A DNA stretch of 22,613 nucleotides, from positions 1 to 22,613 of the forward strand of contig PBHA01000017.1 of the NCBI GenBank assembly GCA_002719425.1, written 5' to 3'. The notes below the pieces were generated by a model that ran no database searches, was not told the DNA's origin, and saw only the letters and a program-made list of their open reading frames with translations. The position numbers and the translations under genes are program-made. Positions 22,603-22,613 of the stretch are shown in pieces. Position 1 is the stretch's first letter. Each line of letters begins with the position of its first letter. This DNA is from Chloroflexota bacterium (lineage in GTDB: Bacteria > Chloroflexota > Dehalococcoidia > UBA1151 > TMED-70).

Positions 22603-22613
22603 ATGCAATTTGA
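22603..22613 (+). CDS. Start of a rightward gene, cut by the window edge
   Basis: ATG CAA TTT GA is visible, preceded 6 nt upstream by GGAG and about 25 bp upstream by TATAAT. Only Met-Gln-Phe can be read, so no product can be assigned. The signals make a real start more likely than not. Confidence 0.5.

Noticed and set aside
1..22613. CRISPR arrays, insertion sequences, prophage or toxin-antitoxin genes
   Set aside because: I found no regularly spaced repeats, transposase motifs, phage structural genes or TA-like pairs on either strand.

Overview
The window is AT-rich, gene-dense bacterial chromosome with about 20 complete genes, one tRNA, and no mobile element, CRISPR array or rRNA. The gene repertoire suggests a free-living, probably marine bacterium, most plausibly an AT-rich Chloroflexota of the SAR202 type. 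The reasons are a mandelate-racemase-type enolase-superfamily enzyme, an HpcH/HpaI aldolase and benzoylformate-decarboxylase-like TPP enzymes packed together; separate tal and pgi genes next to tkt and rpiB; and a split PntA. This assignment is inference; no rRNA is present to confirm it. Coding is dense: most operon genes overlap by 1-8 bp or abut, and all three convergent junctions overlap at the stop codons.

Layout. (1) 1-852: a tRNA-Lys(TTT) on the minus strand and a stand-alone PD-(D/E)XK nuclease with four cysteines placed like a Cas4/AddB Fe-S cluster. (2) 827-8727: two divergent catabolic operons from a shared ~170-bp control region. The leftward one encodes a benzoylformate-decarboxylase-like TPP enzyme, a second TPP enzyme of the acetolactate-synthase family and an MFS transporter. 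The rightward one encodes an enolase-superfamily dehydratase/racemase, an HpcH/HpaI-type class II aldolase and a monocarboxylate-type MFS transporter. Together they look like uptake and breakdown of a hydroxy- or sugar-acid, but the substrate cannot be read from sequence. A perfect 11-bp inverted repeat lies just before the dehydratase ribosome binding site. (3) 8801-8980: ribosomal protein L32 (rpmF), TTG start, with no zinc-binding cysteines. (4) 8977-11776: the three-gene proton-translocating transhydrogenase operon pntAa-pntAb-pntB, read leftward. (5) 11888-12205: a small unknown protein. (6) 12202-22489: one long leftward superoperon of ten genes: rplI, dnaB, a DnaC-like loader, an SMP-30/gluconolactonase-like protein, tkt, rpiB, tal, pgi, a DUF2090-like TIM-barrel protein and a 70-residue unknown. 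(7) At the right edge, a rightward gene begins (22603) behind a good ribosome binding site.

How they fit together: the superoperon ties replication-fork genes and a ribosomal protein to the non-oxidative pentose-phosphate pathway and phosphoglucose isomerase. No glucose-6-phosphate or 6-phosphogluconate dehydrogenase is in the window; the transhydrogenase nearby offers another NADPH source. The most unusual single protein is the helicase-loader-like gene (19101-20462), which carries a zinc-ribbon-like N-terminus and two complete DnaC-type AAA+ modules in one chain.
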